Assembly (NCBI RefSeq): GCF_021502675.1
Contig: NZ_JAKFHA010000010.1
Location: forward strand, 62,001-126,000
DNA length: 64,000 nt
Origin: Yinghuangia soli
GTDB taxonomy: Bacteria > Actinomycetota > Actinomycetes > Streptomycetales > Streptomycetaceae
Direction: 5' to 3'
The position numbers were made by a program, and so were the translations under genes. The stretch's first letter is position 1, and each line of letters opens with the position of its first letter. Under the pieces are notes generated by a model. It was not told where the DNA came from. It did not search any database and was given only the letters and a program-made list of their open reading frames with translations. Of the stretch, positions 25,287 to 35,073 are shown piece after piece.

Positions 25287-27680
25287 ATGTCCGGGCTCCA
25301 ACTCACCGAACTCGCCACCGTCTCCGCAGCACCCGGGACAGCAGAAGTGGCCGGGAGCGATCTGACGTACGTCGTGGTGGTCGCGGTCATTGCACTGGCC
25401 GCCCTCGGCGTCGCAGCGGCACTGGTTCGCCAGGTGCTCGCCGCCGACGAGGGCACCGAGAGCATGAAGCGCATCGCCGGAGCGGTCCAGGAAGGCGCCG
25501 CGGCGTACCTGACCCGACAGTTCCGCACCCTGGGGCTCTTCGCCGTCGGGGTGTTCTTCCTGCTGATGCTGCTCCCGGCCGACGGCTGGGACGAACGCAT
25601 CGGCCGCTCGCTGTTCTTCCTCGTCGGCGCGGTCTTCTCCGCCATCACCGGATACACCGGGATGTGGCTGGCCGTGCGCAGCAACGTCCGGGTGGCCGCC
25701 GCCGCGCGCGCCGGCGGTTCCGGACCCGAGGCCTCCCACACCGCGATGCGCATCGCGTTCCGCACCGGCGGTGTGGCCGGCATGTTCACCGTGGGCCTGG
25801 GCCTGTTCGGCGCGGCCCTGGTCGTCATCATCTATCGCGAGGACGCGCCCAAGGTCCTGGAGGGCTTCGGCTTCGGCGCGGCCCTGCTGGCCATGTTCAT
25901 GCGCGTCGGCGGCGGCATCTTCACCAAGGCCGCGGACGTCGGGGCGGACCTGGTCGGCAAGGTCGAGCAGGGCATCCCCGAGGACGACCCGCGCAACGCC
26001 GCGACGATCGCCGACAACGTGGGCGACAACGTCGGCGACTGCGCGGGCATGGCCGCCGACCTCTTCGAGTCGTACGCGGTGACGCTGGTCGCCGCGCTCA
26101 TACTCGGCAAGGCCGCGTTCGGCGATGCCGGCCTGGTGTTCCCGCTGCTCGTCCCGGCGATCGGCGTGATCACCGCGGTGATCGGCATCTACGCGGTGTC
26201 GCCGCGGGCCGGCGACCGCAGCGGGATGACCGCGATCAACCGCGGGTTCTTCCTGTCCGCGGTGATCTCCCTGGTCCTGGTCGGCATCGCGGCATTCGCC
26301 TACCTGCCCGACAAGTTCTCCGAGCTGGAGGGCCTGGCGCCGACCACCACCACCGGCAAGGAGATCCTCGAACACGGCGGCGACCCGCGGGTCTTCGCCC
26401 TGGTGGCGGTGCTCATCGGCATCGTGCTCGCGGCCGTCATCCAGCAGCTGACCGGCTACTTCACCGAGACGTCGCGGCGCCCGGTCAAGGACGTCGTGAA
26501 GACCTCGCTGACCGGTCCGGCCACCGTCATCCTGTCCGGCATCTCGCTGGGCCTGGAGTCCGCGGTGTACGCGGCGGTGCTCATCGGCGTCGCGGTGTAC
26601 GGCGCGTACCTGCTGGGCGGCGGCATCATCATGCTCGCCCTGTTCGCGGTGGCGCTGGCCGGCACCGGCCTGCTCACCACGGTCGGCGTCATCGTCGCGA
26701 TGGACACCTTCGGCCCGGTCTCCGACAACGCGCAGGGCATCGCGGAGATGTCCGGCGATGTCGAGGGCGAGGGCGCGCAGATCCTGACCGACCTGGACGC
26801 GGTGGGCAACACCACCAAGGCCATCACCAAGGGCATCGCCATCGCCACCGCGGTGCTCGCCGCGACGGCGCTGTACGGCTCGTACCGGGACGCCGTGGAG
26901 ACCGCGCAGGCGGAAGTCGGCGCGAGCGCGACGGAGGGCATGTCGAAGTTGGAGGCACTCTCCTTCAGCCTCGACATCTCGCAGCCGAACAACTTGTTCG
27001 GGCTGATCCTGGGCGCCGCAGTGGTGTTCCTGTTCAGCGGCCTGGCCATCAACGCCGTCTCGCGCGCGGCCGGCGCGGTGGTGTTCGAGGTACGGGAGCA
27101 GTTCCGCACCAGGCCCGGGATCATGGACGGCACCGAAACCCCGGAGTACGGCCGGGTCGTGGACATCTGCACCCGCGACTCGCTGCGCGAACTGGCCACG
27201 CCCGGGCTGCTCGCCGTGCTGGCCCCGATCTCGGTCGGGTTCGCGCTCGGCATCGCCCCGCTCGCCGCGTTCCTGGCCGGGGCGATCGGTGCAGGCACGC
27301 TGATGGCGGTCTTCCTGGCGAACTCCGGCGGCGCGTGGGACAACGCCAAGAAGACCATCGAGGACGGCACGTACGGCGGCAAGGGCACCGACGCGCACGC
27401 CGCGACGGTCATCGGCGACACCGTCGGCGACCCGTTCAAGGACACCGCCGGTCCGGCCATCAACCCGCTCCTCAAGGTGATGAACCTGGTCGCGCTGCTC
27501 ATCGCGCCCGCCGTGGTCAAGCTGACCATCGGCGAGAACGCGAGCGGCCCGCTGCGGGCGCTCGTGGCGGTACTGGCGATCGTGGTGATCATCGGCGCGG
27601 TGTGGTTCAGCAAGCGCAAGTCGATCGCGGTCGGTTCGCCGAACCACGAACCGAAGGACGCCCACCCGGTGGGCGGCTGA
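25287..27680 (+). CDS. hppA: Membrane proton-pumping pyrophosphatase
   Basis: A 797-residue H+-translocating pyrophosphatase with about 16 hydrophobic helices. The substrate motif DVGADLVGKVE, the paired acidic motifs DNVGDNVGD and DTVGDPFKDT, and SDNAQGIAEMSGD are all present. The determinant for potassium dependence reads GNTTKA: Lys at this site marks the K+-independent subclass in the known family rule. It hydrolyses cytosolic PPi to pump H+ outwards. The ATG at 25287 follows GGAGG, and a strong terminator follows the gene. It is monocistronic by appearance. Confidence 0.97.
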   Translation: MSGLQLTELATVSAAPGTAEVAGSDLTYVVVVAVIALAALGVAAALVRQVLAADEGTESMKRIAGAVQEGAAAYLTRQFRTLGLFAVGVFFLLMLLPADGWDERIGRSLFFLVGAVFSAITGYTGMWLAVRSNVRVAAAARAGGSGPEASHTAMRIAFRTGGVAGMFTVGLGLFGAALVVIIYREDAPKVLEGFGFGAALLAMFMRVGGGIFTKAADVGADLVGKVEQGIPEDDPRNAATIADNVGDNVGDCAGMAADLFESYAVTLVAALILGKAAFGDAGLVFPLLVPAIGVITAVIGIYAVSPRAGDRSGMTAINRGFFLSAVISLVLVGIAAFAYLPDKFSELEGLAPTTTTGKEILEHGGDPRVFALVAVLIGIVLAAVIQQLTGYFTETSRRPVKDVVKTSLTGPATVILSGISLGLESAVYAAVLIGVAVYGAYLLGGGIIMLALFAVALAGTGLLTTVGVIVAMDTFGPVSDNAQGIAEMSGDVEGEGAQILTDLDAVGNTTKAITKGIAIATAVLAATALYGSYRDAVETAQAEVGASATEGMSKLEALSFSLDISQPNNLFGLILGAAVVFLFSGLAINAVSRAAGAVVFEVREQFRTRPGIMDGTETPEYGRVVDICTRDSLRELATPGLLAVLAPISVGFALGIAPLAAFLAGAIGAGTLMAVFLANSGGAWDNAKKTIEDGTYGGKGTDAHAATVIGDTVGDPFKDTAGPAINPLLKVMNLVALLIAPAVVKLTIGENASGPLRALVAVLAIVVIIGAVWFSKRKSIAVGSPNHEPKDAHPVGG

Positions 27681-27719
27681 GCGCGGGCACGGCCCCGGAT
27701 CCGGCAGGTCCGGGTGGCG

Positions 27720-27754
27720 AAAGGGGGCGACGCGGAGGCCGCGTCGCCCCCTTT
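27720..27754 (+). terminator. Strong terminator after hppA
   Basis: A 16-bp perfect stem (AAAGGGGGCGACGCGG with its complement) around a 3-base loop, followed by TTT at the stem end, 40 bases after the hppA stop. Confidence 0.93.
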
Positions 27755-27823
27755 GCCTGCCGTATGCGAGTCTCGGAGGGCCGTTGCGACGGTCGGACCG
27801 ATGTTGCCCAGCAGCCTGGAGAC

Positions 27824-28594
27824 GTGAGCGTGGCACCGAAGATCCCGGCAAATCTCGCGGTTGCGGCGGCCTGCGCCGCGGTCCTGGCACTGACCGCCGG
27901 GTGCAGCGACGACGGCGACGGGAAGAACAAGAGCCTGGCCGGGTGGGCGGCCAAGGTGTGCACCGCGGACGTCACCGCCAAGATCGACGAGTCGAAGACC
28001 GCGCTCGCCGACATATCCGTGGTGCTGCCCGGCGAGAAGCCCGACGCGCTGCGCACCCGGCTGGCCGAGGACGTCTCCCGGCTCGCGGCCGCCAACACCG
28101 CACTCGCCGACGCGCTCGGCCGGGCCGGCGACCCCGACGTCGACGGCGGCAAGGAGCAGCGCGCCGCGCTCGTCTCCGAGCAGTTGGCGATCGCCACCGG
28201 CTGGCACACCGTCAAGACCCAGCTGGAGGCGCTGCCGACCGCGGACCAGAAGGCGTTCGCCGACGGCCTGCGCGCGCTGCAGCCCAGCATCGCCGGCACG
28301 GTGACCACGTCCAACGCGGCGCTGGAGAAGCTGCACACCGGCGAACTGGGCAAGGCGCTGGCCGCGGTGTCCGGCTGCGTCGCCTCGCTGCCGGCCGCCG
28401 GCGGCGCGTCGTCCGCGCCCGGCACGGCCTCAGGTTCCGCTCCCGCGACCACGGCACCGCCTGCCTCGGCCCCGGCCTCGCCGCCGGCTTCCGAACCGGC
28501 CGGCAGCCCGGCAGCCACCCCGGCCGGCACCCCGGCGGCGACTCCGCCGGCCACTCCGCCCGCCACCACCCCGGCGCCCACTGCCGCGAGCTGA
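27824..28594 (+). CDS. Secreted lipoprotein with helical domain and Pro/Ala/Thr-rich tail
   Basis: A 256-residue lipoprotein: lipobox LTAGC at about residue 27, a helical, Ala/Asp/Lys-rich domain with two cysteines (about 45-185; VCTADV and SGCVAS could form a disulfide), and a C-terminal low-complexity Pro/Ala/Thr/Ser tail of about 65 residues. Unknown function. The GTG at 27824 has GGAG four bases upstream. It sits between hppA and the methyltransferase gene on the same strand, 27 bases before the latter. Confidence 0.8.
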   Translation: MSVAPKIPANLAVAAACAAVLALTAGCSDDGDGKNKSLAGWAAKVCTADVTAKIDESKTALADISVVLPGEKPDALRTRLAEDVSRLAAANTALADALGRAGDPDVDGGKEQRAALVSEQLAIATGWHTVKTQLEALPTADQKAFADGLRALQPSIAGTVTTSNAALEKLHTGELGKALAAVSGCVASLPAAGGASSAPGTASGSAPATTAPPASAPASPPASEPAGSPAATPAGTPAATPPATPPATTPAPTAAS

Positions 28595-28621
28595 TCGGAT
28601 CCGGTCCGCGGACCGGGCAGG

Positions 28622-30115
28622 ATGGTGTCCGTGACCATGCACGACTCCTCTCAGGTGGCCCGGCTGCGCGCGGCGCTGGCCGATGCCGACTACACCGTCG
28701 ACGGATGCCTCGACGCACTCGGCTCGCAGGCGTACGGCGCGTTGTCCCGCAGCGAGACGGTCCCGGCGCTGCGCACGCTGCGCGGCGACGGCGGCCCGCT
28801 CGCGACGCTGATCCGGCTGTTCCTGCTGCAGACTTCGGTGCCGTACGCGCAGGCCCGCGCCGCGCTCCCGTTCGACGAGGCGGTGGCCGGCGAACTGCTC
28901 GTCCGGGACGGCGACGACGTGCGGGCCGTCGTCGACATCCGCCCGTACGGCGAGGCGGACACCGACTGGTGGGTGGTGTCCGACCTGGGCAGCGGCATCG
29001 GCGGCGTGTCCGGTCCGGTACGCACCGACCATGTGCTGGGCATCGGCGGCGCGTCCACCACGCTGGCCGGCATCACCGTGCGCGGCCCGGTCGACCGGGC
29101 GCTGGACCTCGGCACCGGCTGCGGCGTGCAGGCCCTGCACGCGTCGCGGCACGCCCGCGCGGTGACCGCGACCGACGTGAACCGCCGCGCGCTGGACCTG
29201 ACCCGGCTGACGATGGCGCTGTCCGGCGTGTCGAACGTCGGGCTCGCGGAGGGCAGCCTGTTCGAACCGGTGGAGGACGAGGCCTTCGACCTCATCGTCT
29301 CCAACCCGCCCTTCGTCATCTCACCCAAGGGCCGCTTCACCTACCGCGACGGCGGCCTGCCCGGCGACGAGATCTGCCGCCGCCTGGTGGCCCAGGCGCC
29401 GGACCGGCTGAACGACGGCGGTTTCTGCCAATTGCTGGCCAACTGGCAGCACGTCAAGGGCGAGGACTGGCAGGACCGGTTGCGCGATTGGCTGGCGCCG
29501 ACCGGATGCGACGCCTGGGTCGTGCAGCGCGAGGTCCAGGACCCCGCGCAGTACGCCGAGTTGTGGCTGCGCGACGCGGGCGACCACCAGAGCGCCGAGT
29601 ACGCCGCGCGCTACGACGCCTGGCTGGACGCGTTCGAACAGGACGGCGTCGAGGGCGTCGGGTTCGGCTGGATCACCCTGCACAAGTCGGGTTCCGAGCG
29701 GCCGGCCGTGCACGTCGAGGAGTGGCCGCACGCGGTCGAGCAGCCGCTCGGCGACACGATCGCGGAGTGGTTCGGCCGCCAGGACCGGCTGCGGGACCTG
29801 GACGACGCGGCGCTCCTGGAGACCGCGTTCCGGCTGGCCCCCGCGGTGCTGCAGGAGCAGACCGGCCAGCCCGGTGCCGAGGACCCCGAGTACGTGGTGC
29901 TGCGCCAGCAGCGCGGGATGTGCCGGGCGGACCGGGTGGACACCGTGGGGGCCGCGCTGGCCGGGGCCAGCGACGGCCGGCTGACCGCGGGCGCCATCGT
30001 GGACGCGATCGCCGAACTGCTCGGCGAGAACCGCACGGTGCTGCGCGACGCGGTGCCCGGCCCGCTCAGGTCCTTGGTCGCGGACGGCTTCCTGCTGTTC
30101 CCCGGCGCTCCCTGA
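28622..30115 (+). CDS. N5/N6-type SAM-dependent methyltransferase
   Basis: A 497-residue protein. An N-terminal helical region (1-150) precedes a methyltransferase domain with the SAM loop LDLGTGCGVQALHA (about 162-175), acidic TATDVNRRAL and the NPPF motif (VSNPPFVIS, about 226). This is the signature of enzymes that methylate the amide or amino nitrogen of Gln or A/G bases (HemK/PrmC, RsmC-like). A winged C-terminal region follows. The target is unknown. The start is uncertain between 28622, 28631 and 28637; none has a strong ribosome site. The end overlaps the convergent MFS gene by 50 bases. Confidence 0.88.
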   Translation: MVSVTMHDSSQVARLRAALADADYTVDGCLDALGSQAYGALSRSETVPALRTLRGDGGPLATLIRLFLLQTSVPYAQARAALPFDEAVAGELLVRDGDDVRAVVDIRPYGEADTDWWVVSDLGSGIGGVSGPVRTDHVLGIGGASTTLAGITVRGPVDRALDLGTGCGVQALHASRHARAVTATDVNRRALDLTRLTMALSGVSNVGLAEGSLFEPVEDEAFDLIVSNPPFVISPKGRFTYRDGGLPGDEICRRLVAQAPDRLNDGGFCQLLANWQHVKGEDWQDRLRDWLAPTGCDAWVVQREVQDPAQYAELWLRDAGDHQSAEYAARYDAWLDAFEQDGVEGVGFGWITLHKSGSERPAVHVEEWPHAVEQPLGDTIAEWFGRQDRLRDLDDAALLETAFRLAPAVLQEQTGQPGAEDPEYVVLRQQRGMCRADRVDTVGAALAGASDGRLTAGAIVDAIAELLGENRTVLRDAVPGPLRSLVADGFLLFPGAP

Positions 30116-31718
30116 CCGGACGGGCCTTCACCGGGAGCCGCGTGTCGCGCATGGCCGCGGCCGCGGCCAGCCCGAGCAGCACGCACGGCAGCACCACGAG
30201 GTAGACCGCGCTCATGCCCGACGAGTACGCGTCGCGCACCGCGCTCTGCAGGCCGTGCGCGTACTCCCGGATGCGGTCCGGGTGGCTCAGCGCGGCATCC
30301 GCACCGCCCGGCGGCAGCTGCGCCGCCGGGACGCGGTGCTCGGCCAGCGCGCCGGGCAGCGTGTCGGTGAACCGGCGGGCGATGACCGCCCCGAACACCG
30401 CCGTGCTGATGGTCCCGCCGAGCGTCCGGAAGAACGCGATCGAGGACGTCGCGATCCCCAGGTCGCGGCGTTCCACGGTGGCCTGCGCGGCCAGGATCAG
30501 CACCTGCGAGGTGAAGCCGATGCCGAGCCCGGCCAGCACCATCGCGGGCCACAGCGCCGGGGCCGGCGCGGCCAGGACCTGCCAGGCGAGCAGTGCCGCG
30601 GAGGCCGCGGACAGGGCCATGCCGATCATCGGGAAGACCTTGATCCGCCCGGTCCGGGCGATGAGCCGGCCGGACAGCGTCGACCCGGCGAAGTTGGCCG
30701 CGATGAACGGCAGCATCAGCAGCCCGGCCCCGGTGGCCGTGAAGCCGCGGCCGAGCTGGAAGAACTGCGGCAGGAACACCATGGACGCGTACATGGTGGA
30801 GCCCATCAGGAACGCCGCGGAGCACTGCGCGGCGAACGAGCCGTTGCGGAACATCCGCGGCGGCCAGAGCGGTTCGCGGGCCCGCTGCTCCCACAGCCCG
30901 GTCGCGGCCAGCAGCACCGCGGCCGCCGCGCCCAGCGCGTACGAGGTGCCCGAGGTCCACGCGAACTGCCGCCCGCCGAACGACACCAGCAGCAGGATCG
31001 CGCTCACCCCGGCCACCAGCAGCAGCGCGCCGAGGTAGTCGACGGAGACCTCGGACCGGCGCGGCGGCAGCGTCAGGCTGCGCCGGATCACCACGAAGGC
31101 GACCGCGGCGAACGGCAGCATCGAGAAGAAGCACCAGCGCCACCCGACGGTGTCCACGAGCACCCCGCCGAGCAGCGGGCCTAGCGCCGTCGACGAGGCG
31201 AAGGCGGCGCCGATCCAGCCCTGGTAGCGGCCGCGCTCGGCGGGGCTGATGATGTCGCCGATCACCGCCTGGCACAGCGTGATCATGCCGCCCACCCCGG
31301 CGCCCTGCAGCGCCCGGAACGCGATCAGCTGCCAGATGTCGGCGGCCATCCCGGACAGCGCGGTACCCGCGGTGAAGACCCCGATGGCGCTCAGCAGCAG
31401 CGGCTTGCGCCCGTAGAGATCGGACAGTTTTCCCCACAGCGGGGTGGCCGCGCAGTTCGTCAGGAGGTGCCCGGCCACTACCCAGGAGACCTTGTCGACG
31501 CCGCCGAGCTCGCCGGCGATGGTCGGCAGACCGGTGGTGATCACCGTGCTGGCGAGCGCCGCGATGAACATCGAGATGAGCAGCCCGGTGAAGACCGTAC
31601 GGCGCTGAGCTGCGCCGATCTCGGCGGGCCCGGCCGCTGCCGCGGTACCGGGAACGGGTCCTCCGGCTGCCTCGTCGTCCATGCCAGGCCCCGCTTCCGT
31701 GCCGATCTGACGGTCCAT
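30066..31718 (-). CDS. EmrB/QacA-type (14-TM) MFS drug exporter
   Basis: A 550-residue major facilitator of the DHA2 type. After a polar N-terminus (1-40) come 14 likely helices, with motif A GKLSDLYGRKPLL near 95 and motif C-like ALGPLLGGVLVD. It exports drugs or metabolites by proton antiport. The first ATG at 31718 has no ribosome site; an internal ATG at 31682 has GGAAG upstream and is a fair alternative. Its 3' end overlaps the methyltransferase gene, so the two may interfere at the transcript level. Confidence 0.9.
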   Translation of the reverse strand: MDRQIGTEAGPGMDDEAAGGPVPGTAAAAGPAEIGAAQRRTVFTGLLISMFIAALASTVITTGLPTIAGELGGVDKVSWVVAGHLLTNCAATPLWGKLSDLYGRKPLLLSAIGVFTAGTALSGMAADIWQLIAFRALQGAGVGGMITLCQAVIGDIISPAERGRYQGWIGAAFASSTALGPLLGGVLVDTVGWRWCFFSMLPFAAVAFVVIRRSLTLPPRRSEVSVDYLGALLLVAGVSAILLLVSFGGRQFAWTSGTSYALGAAAAVLLAATGLWEQRAREPLWPPRMFRNGSFAAQCSAAFLMGSTMYASMVFLPQFFQLGRGFTATGAGLLMLPFIAANFAGSTLSGRLIARTGRIKVFPMIGMALSAASAALLAWQVLAAPAPALWPAMVLAGLGIGFTSQVLILAAQATVERRDLGIATSSIAFFRTLGGTISTAVFGAVIARRFTDTLPGALAEHRVPAAQLPPGGADAALSHPDRIREYAHGLQSAVRDAYSSGMSAVYLVVLPCVLLGLAAAAAMRDTRLPVKARPVRERRGTAGSRPRPRT

Positions 31719-32011
31719 CAGAGATTACGGCCCGTGGTCGAGGAATCAAGATGTATCGGACAACCATCAAGCGATCGACCGGCCGGGAGACGCCCCTGCG
31801 GCCGTTCGGGAGGCGGAGGGTTAGCGGCCCGGGAAGCGGGAACGGTTGGGTGCGCGTTACCGTTCGAGTGGCATCGGGCCGATCCGTGTCGTATACCGGG
31901 CAGGGCCGGTTTGACATCAGGGGCTGAGGTACGGTCACACTCCGCCACACGACAGCTACAGTCCCCGGACAGGCCCCGGCCGCCACCAGCAACCTGGAGA
32001 GAAGAGCGAAG
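31719..32011. promoter_or_regulatory. Divergent promoter region of MFS gene and topA
   Basis: A 293-base divergent spacer. TTGACA at 31911-31916 is a perfect -35 hexamer pointing at topA, 95 bases from its start. The -10 partner is not clear (TCACAC-like sequence near 31934). No gene is seen. Confidence 0.4.
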
Positions 32012-34867
32012 GTGTCCCCGAGCAGCGAGACCGCGCGCGAAGGCAGTCGACTCGTCATCGTCGAGTCGCCTGCCAAGGCGAAGACGATCAAGGGCTACCT
32101 TGGGCCCGGTTACGTGGTCGAGGCCAGTGTGGGTCACATCCGCGACCTCCCGAACGGCGCCGCCGAGGTGCCCGCCGCGTACGAGGGCCAGTCCTGGGCC
32201 CGGCTCGGGGTCAACGTCGATGCCGACTTCGAGCCCATCTACGTCGTCAACGCGGACAAGAAGCAGCAGGTCGCCAAGCTCAAGAAGCTGCTCAAGGAAG
32301 CCGACGAGCTCTTCCTCGCCACCGACGAGGACCGCGAGGGCGAGGCCATCGCGTGGCACCTGCAGGAAGTCCTGCAGCCCAAGGTCCCGGTCCGCCGCAT
32401 GGTCTTCCACGAGATCACCAAGGACGCCATCCAGTCCGCGGTCGCCAACCCGCGCGAGCTGAACCAGCGCCTGGTCGACGCGCAGGAGACCCGCCGCATC
32501 CTGGACCGCCTGTACGGCTACGAGGTCTCCCCGGTCCTGTGGAAGAAGGTCGGCCCCAAGCTCTCCGCGGGCCGCGTGCAGTCCGTCGCGACCCGCCTGG
32601 TGGTCGAGCGCGAGCGCGACCGCCGCGCCTTCCGCTCCGCGTCCTACTGGGACGTCCTGGGCACCTTCGACACCGGCCGGGCCGGCGACGCCACCGACCC
32701 GCGCACGGTCAACGCCCGCCTGGTCAACCTGGACGGCAAGCGCGTCGCGACCGGCCGCGACTTCGGCTCCGACGGGCAGCTCAAGGGCCGCGACGTCCTG
32801 CACGTCGACGAGGCCGGCGCCCGCGCGCTGGCCGCCGCGCTCGAGTCGGTGCCCTTCGAGGTCCGCGCCGTCGAGCGCAAGCCGTACCGCCGCTCGCCGT
32901 ACGCGCCCTTCCGCACCACCACGCTCCAGCAGGAGGCCTCGCGCAAGCTGGGCTTCGGTGCCAAGGCGACCATGCAGGTGGCCCAGAAGCTGTACGAGAA
33001 CGGCTTCATCACCTACATGCGTACCGACTCCACCACGCTGTCGGACACCGCGGTCGCCGCGGCCCGCGCCCAGGTGCGCGAGCTGTACGGCGCCGAGTAC
33101 CTCCCGGACGCGCCGCGCTCCTACGCCGGCAAGGTCAAGAACGCCCAGGAGGCGCACGAGGCGATCCGCCCCTCCGGCGACCGCTTCCGCACCCCGGCCG
33201 AGACCGGCCTGACCGGCGACCAGTTCCGGCTCTACGAGCTGATCTGGATGCGCACCGTCGCGTCCCAGATGAAGGACGCGGTCGGCCAGTCGGTCACGGT
33301 CCGCATCGGCGGCGTGGCCGCCCCGGCCGAGGGCCTCCCGGGCCGGGACGCCGAGTTCACCGCATCCGGCAAGATCATCACCTTCCACGGCTTCCTCAAG
33401 GCGTACGTCGAGGGCTCCGACGACCCGGACGCCGAGCTCGACGACCGCGAGCGCCGGCTGCCGATGGTCACCGAGGGCGACGCGCTCACCGCGCTGGAGC
33501 TGAACCCCGAGGGCCACGCCACCAAGCCGCCCGCGCGCTACACCGAGGCCTCGCTCATCAAGGAGCTGGAAGAGCGCGAGATCGGCCGCCCGTCGACGTA
33601 CGCGTCGATCATCGGCACGATCCTGGACCGCGGCTACGTGTTCAAGAAGGGCACCGCGCTGGTCCCCTCCTTCATCGCGTTCGCGGTGGTGGGCCTCCTG
33701 GAGAACCACTTCGGCCGGCTGGTCGACTACGACTTCACCGCCAAGATGGAGGACGACCTCGACCAGATCGCCCGCGGCGAGACCGAGGCGGTCCCGTGGC
33801 TGCGCCGGTTCTACTTCGGCGAGGACGCCCCGGGCGGCGCCGAGCACCAGGGCGACCACCTCGAAGGCCTCAAGAACCTGGTGACCGACCTGGGCGCGAT
33901 CGACGCCCGCGAGGTCAACTCGTTCCCGGTCGGCGACGGCATCGTGCTGCGCGTCGGCCGCTACGGGCCCTACGTCGAGCGCGACGACAAGCGCGCCGAC
34001 GTGCCGGCCGACCTGCCGCCGGACGAGCTGACCGTGGAGAAGGCCGAGGAACTGCTCAACAAGCCGAGCGGCGACTTCGTGCTGGGCACCGACCCGGCCA
34101 CCGGCCACCAGATCGTGGCCAAGGACGGCCGCTACGGGCCGTACGTCACCGAGATCCTCCCCGAGCCGGAGCCCGCCCCGGCGGCCGCCGAGCCGGAGCC
34201 CGAGGCCGGCACCGGCCCGGCCGCGGACGGCGCCGCACCCGCCAAGAAGACCGCGGCGAAGAAGACGGCCGCCAAGAAGACCGCGAAGAAGGCCGCCGCC
34301 AAGGGCCCGAAGCCGCGCACCGCCTCGCTGTTCAAGTCGATGGCGCTGGACACGGTGACGCTGGAGGACGCCCTCAAGCTGTTCTCGCTGCCGCGCGTGG
34401 TCGGCGTCGACCCGGCGAGCAACGAGGAGATCACCGCGCAGAACGGCCGCTACGGCCCGTACCTGAAGAAGGGCACCGACTCGCGGTCGCTGACCACCGA
34501 GGACCAGCTCTTCGACATCACCCTCGACGAGGCCCTCGCCATCTACGCCGAGGAGAAGAAGCGCGGCCGGGCAGCCGCCAAGCCGCCGCTCAAGGAGCTC
34601 GGCGCGGACCCGGTCAGCGGCAAGCCGGTCGTGGTCAAGGAAGGCCGCTTCGGCCCGTACGTCACCGACGGCGAGACGAACGCGACCCTGCGCGCGGCCG
34701 ACAGCGTCGAGGAGATCACTCCCGAGCGCGGCTACGAACTGCTCGCCGAGAAGCGCGCCAAGGGCCCCGCGCCCAAGAAGCGCGCGGCCGCCAAGAAGGC
34801 CCCGGCCAAGAAGGCGCCCGCGAAGAAGACCGCCGCGAAGAAGGCCCCGGCCAAGAAGGCGACCTGA
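32012..34867 (+). CDS. topA: DNA topoisomerase I
   Basis: A 951-residue type IA topoisomerase that relaxes negative supercoils. A Toprim domain (VIVESPAKAKTI at about 11-22; DEDREG acidic motif near 108) is followed by the catalytic domains with active-site tyrosine in FITYMRTDSTTLS (about 330). Topo C-terminal repeats of the form GRYGPYV recur (about 650, 705, 810, 875). As usual in actinobacteria, zinc fingers are absent and Lys/Ala-rich tracts occur instead (about 743-768 and the final 30 residues). The GTG at 32012 is preceded by GGAGAGAAGAG. It ends in a strong terminator. Confidence 0.98.
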   Translation: MSPSSETAREGSRLVIVESPAKAKTIKGYLGPGYVVEASVGHIRDLPNGAAEVPAAYEGQSWARLGVNVDADFEPIYVVNADKKQQVAKLKKLLKEADELFLATDEDREGEAIAWHLQEVLQPKVPVRRMVFHEITKDAIQSAVANPRELNQRLVDAQETRRILDRLYGYEVSPVLWKKVGPKLSAGRVQSVATRLVVERERDRRAFRSASYWDVLGTFDTGRAGDATDPRTVNARLVNLDGKRVATGRDFGSDGQLKGRDVLHVDEAGARALAAALESVPFEVRAVERKPYRRSPYAPFRTTTLQQEASRKLGFGAKATMQVAQKLYENGFITYMRTDSTTLSDTAVAAARAQVRELYGAEYLPDAPRSYAGKVKNAQEAHEAIRPSGDRFRTPAETGLTGDQFRLYELIWMRTVASQMKDAVGQSVTVRIGGVAAPAEGLPGRDAEFTASGKIITFHGFLKAYVEGSDDPDAELDDRERRLPMVTEGDALTALELNPEGHATKPPARYTEASLIKELEEREIGRPSTYASIIGTILDRGYVFKKGTALVPSFIAFAVVGLLENHFGRLVDYDFTAKMEDDLDQIARGETEAVPWLRRFYFGEDAPGGAEHQGDHLEGLKNLVTDLGAIDAREVNSFPVGDGIVLRVGRYGPYVERDDKRADVPADLPPDELTVEKAEELLNKPSGDFVLGTDPATGHQIVAKDGRYGPYVTEILPEPEPAPAAAEPEPEAGTGPAADGAAPAKKTAAKKTAAKKTAKKAAAKGPKPRTASLFKSMALDTVTLEDALKLFSLPRVVGVDPASNEEITAQNGRYGPYLKKGTDSRSLTTEDQLFDITLDEALAIYAEEKKRGRAAAKPPLKELGADPVSGKPVVVKEGRFGPYVTDGETNATLRAADSVEEITPERGYELLAEKRAKGPAPKKRAAAKKAPAKKAPAKKTAAKKAPAKKAT

Positions 34868-34873
34868 GTCACA

Positions 34874-34901
34874 CCCCGGAACGGATGCCTCCGTTCCGGG
34901 G
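34874..34901 (+). terminator. Terminator after topA
   Basis: An 11-bp perfect stem CCCCGGAACGG/CCGTTCCGGGG with a 6-base loop, seven bases after the topA stop. Confidence 0.88.
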
Positions 34902-35073
34902 CCGGCCCGGTACCGCGCGAGCGCGGCCGGTCGCCGAAAACGGGAAACACGGGCGGCCGCCGGAAAATCTCCGGCGGCCCGCCCGCGTTTGCCCGCAATG
35001 GCCCGGAGCCGTTCCGGGAAACGCCGGTTCGAACGTCGTTTCCCTTGCCGCGGACCCCGTTAGGGTTGACGGC

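Noticed and set aside
25167-27890. Long antisense frame opposite hppA
   Set aside because: Shadow of hppA; low-complexity Arg/Gln/His/Asp composition and no motifs.
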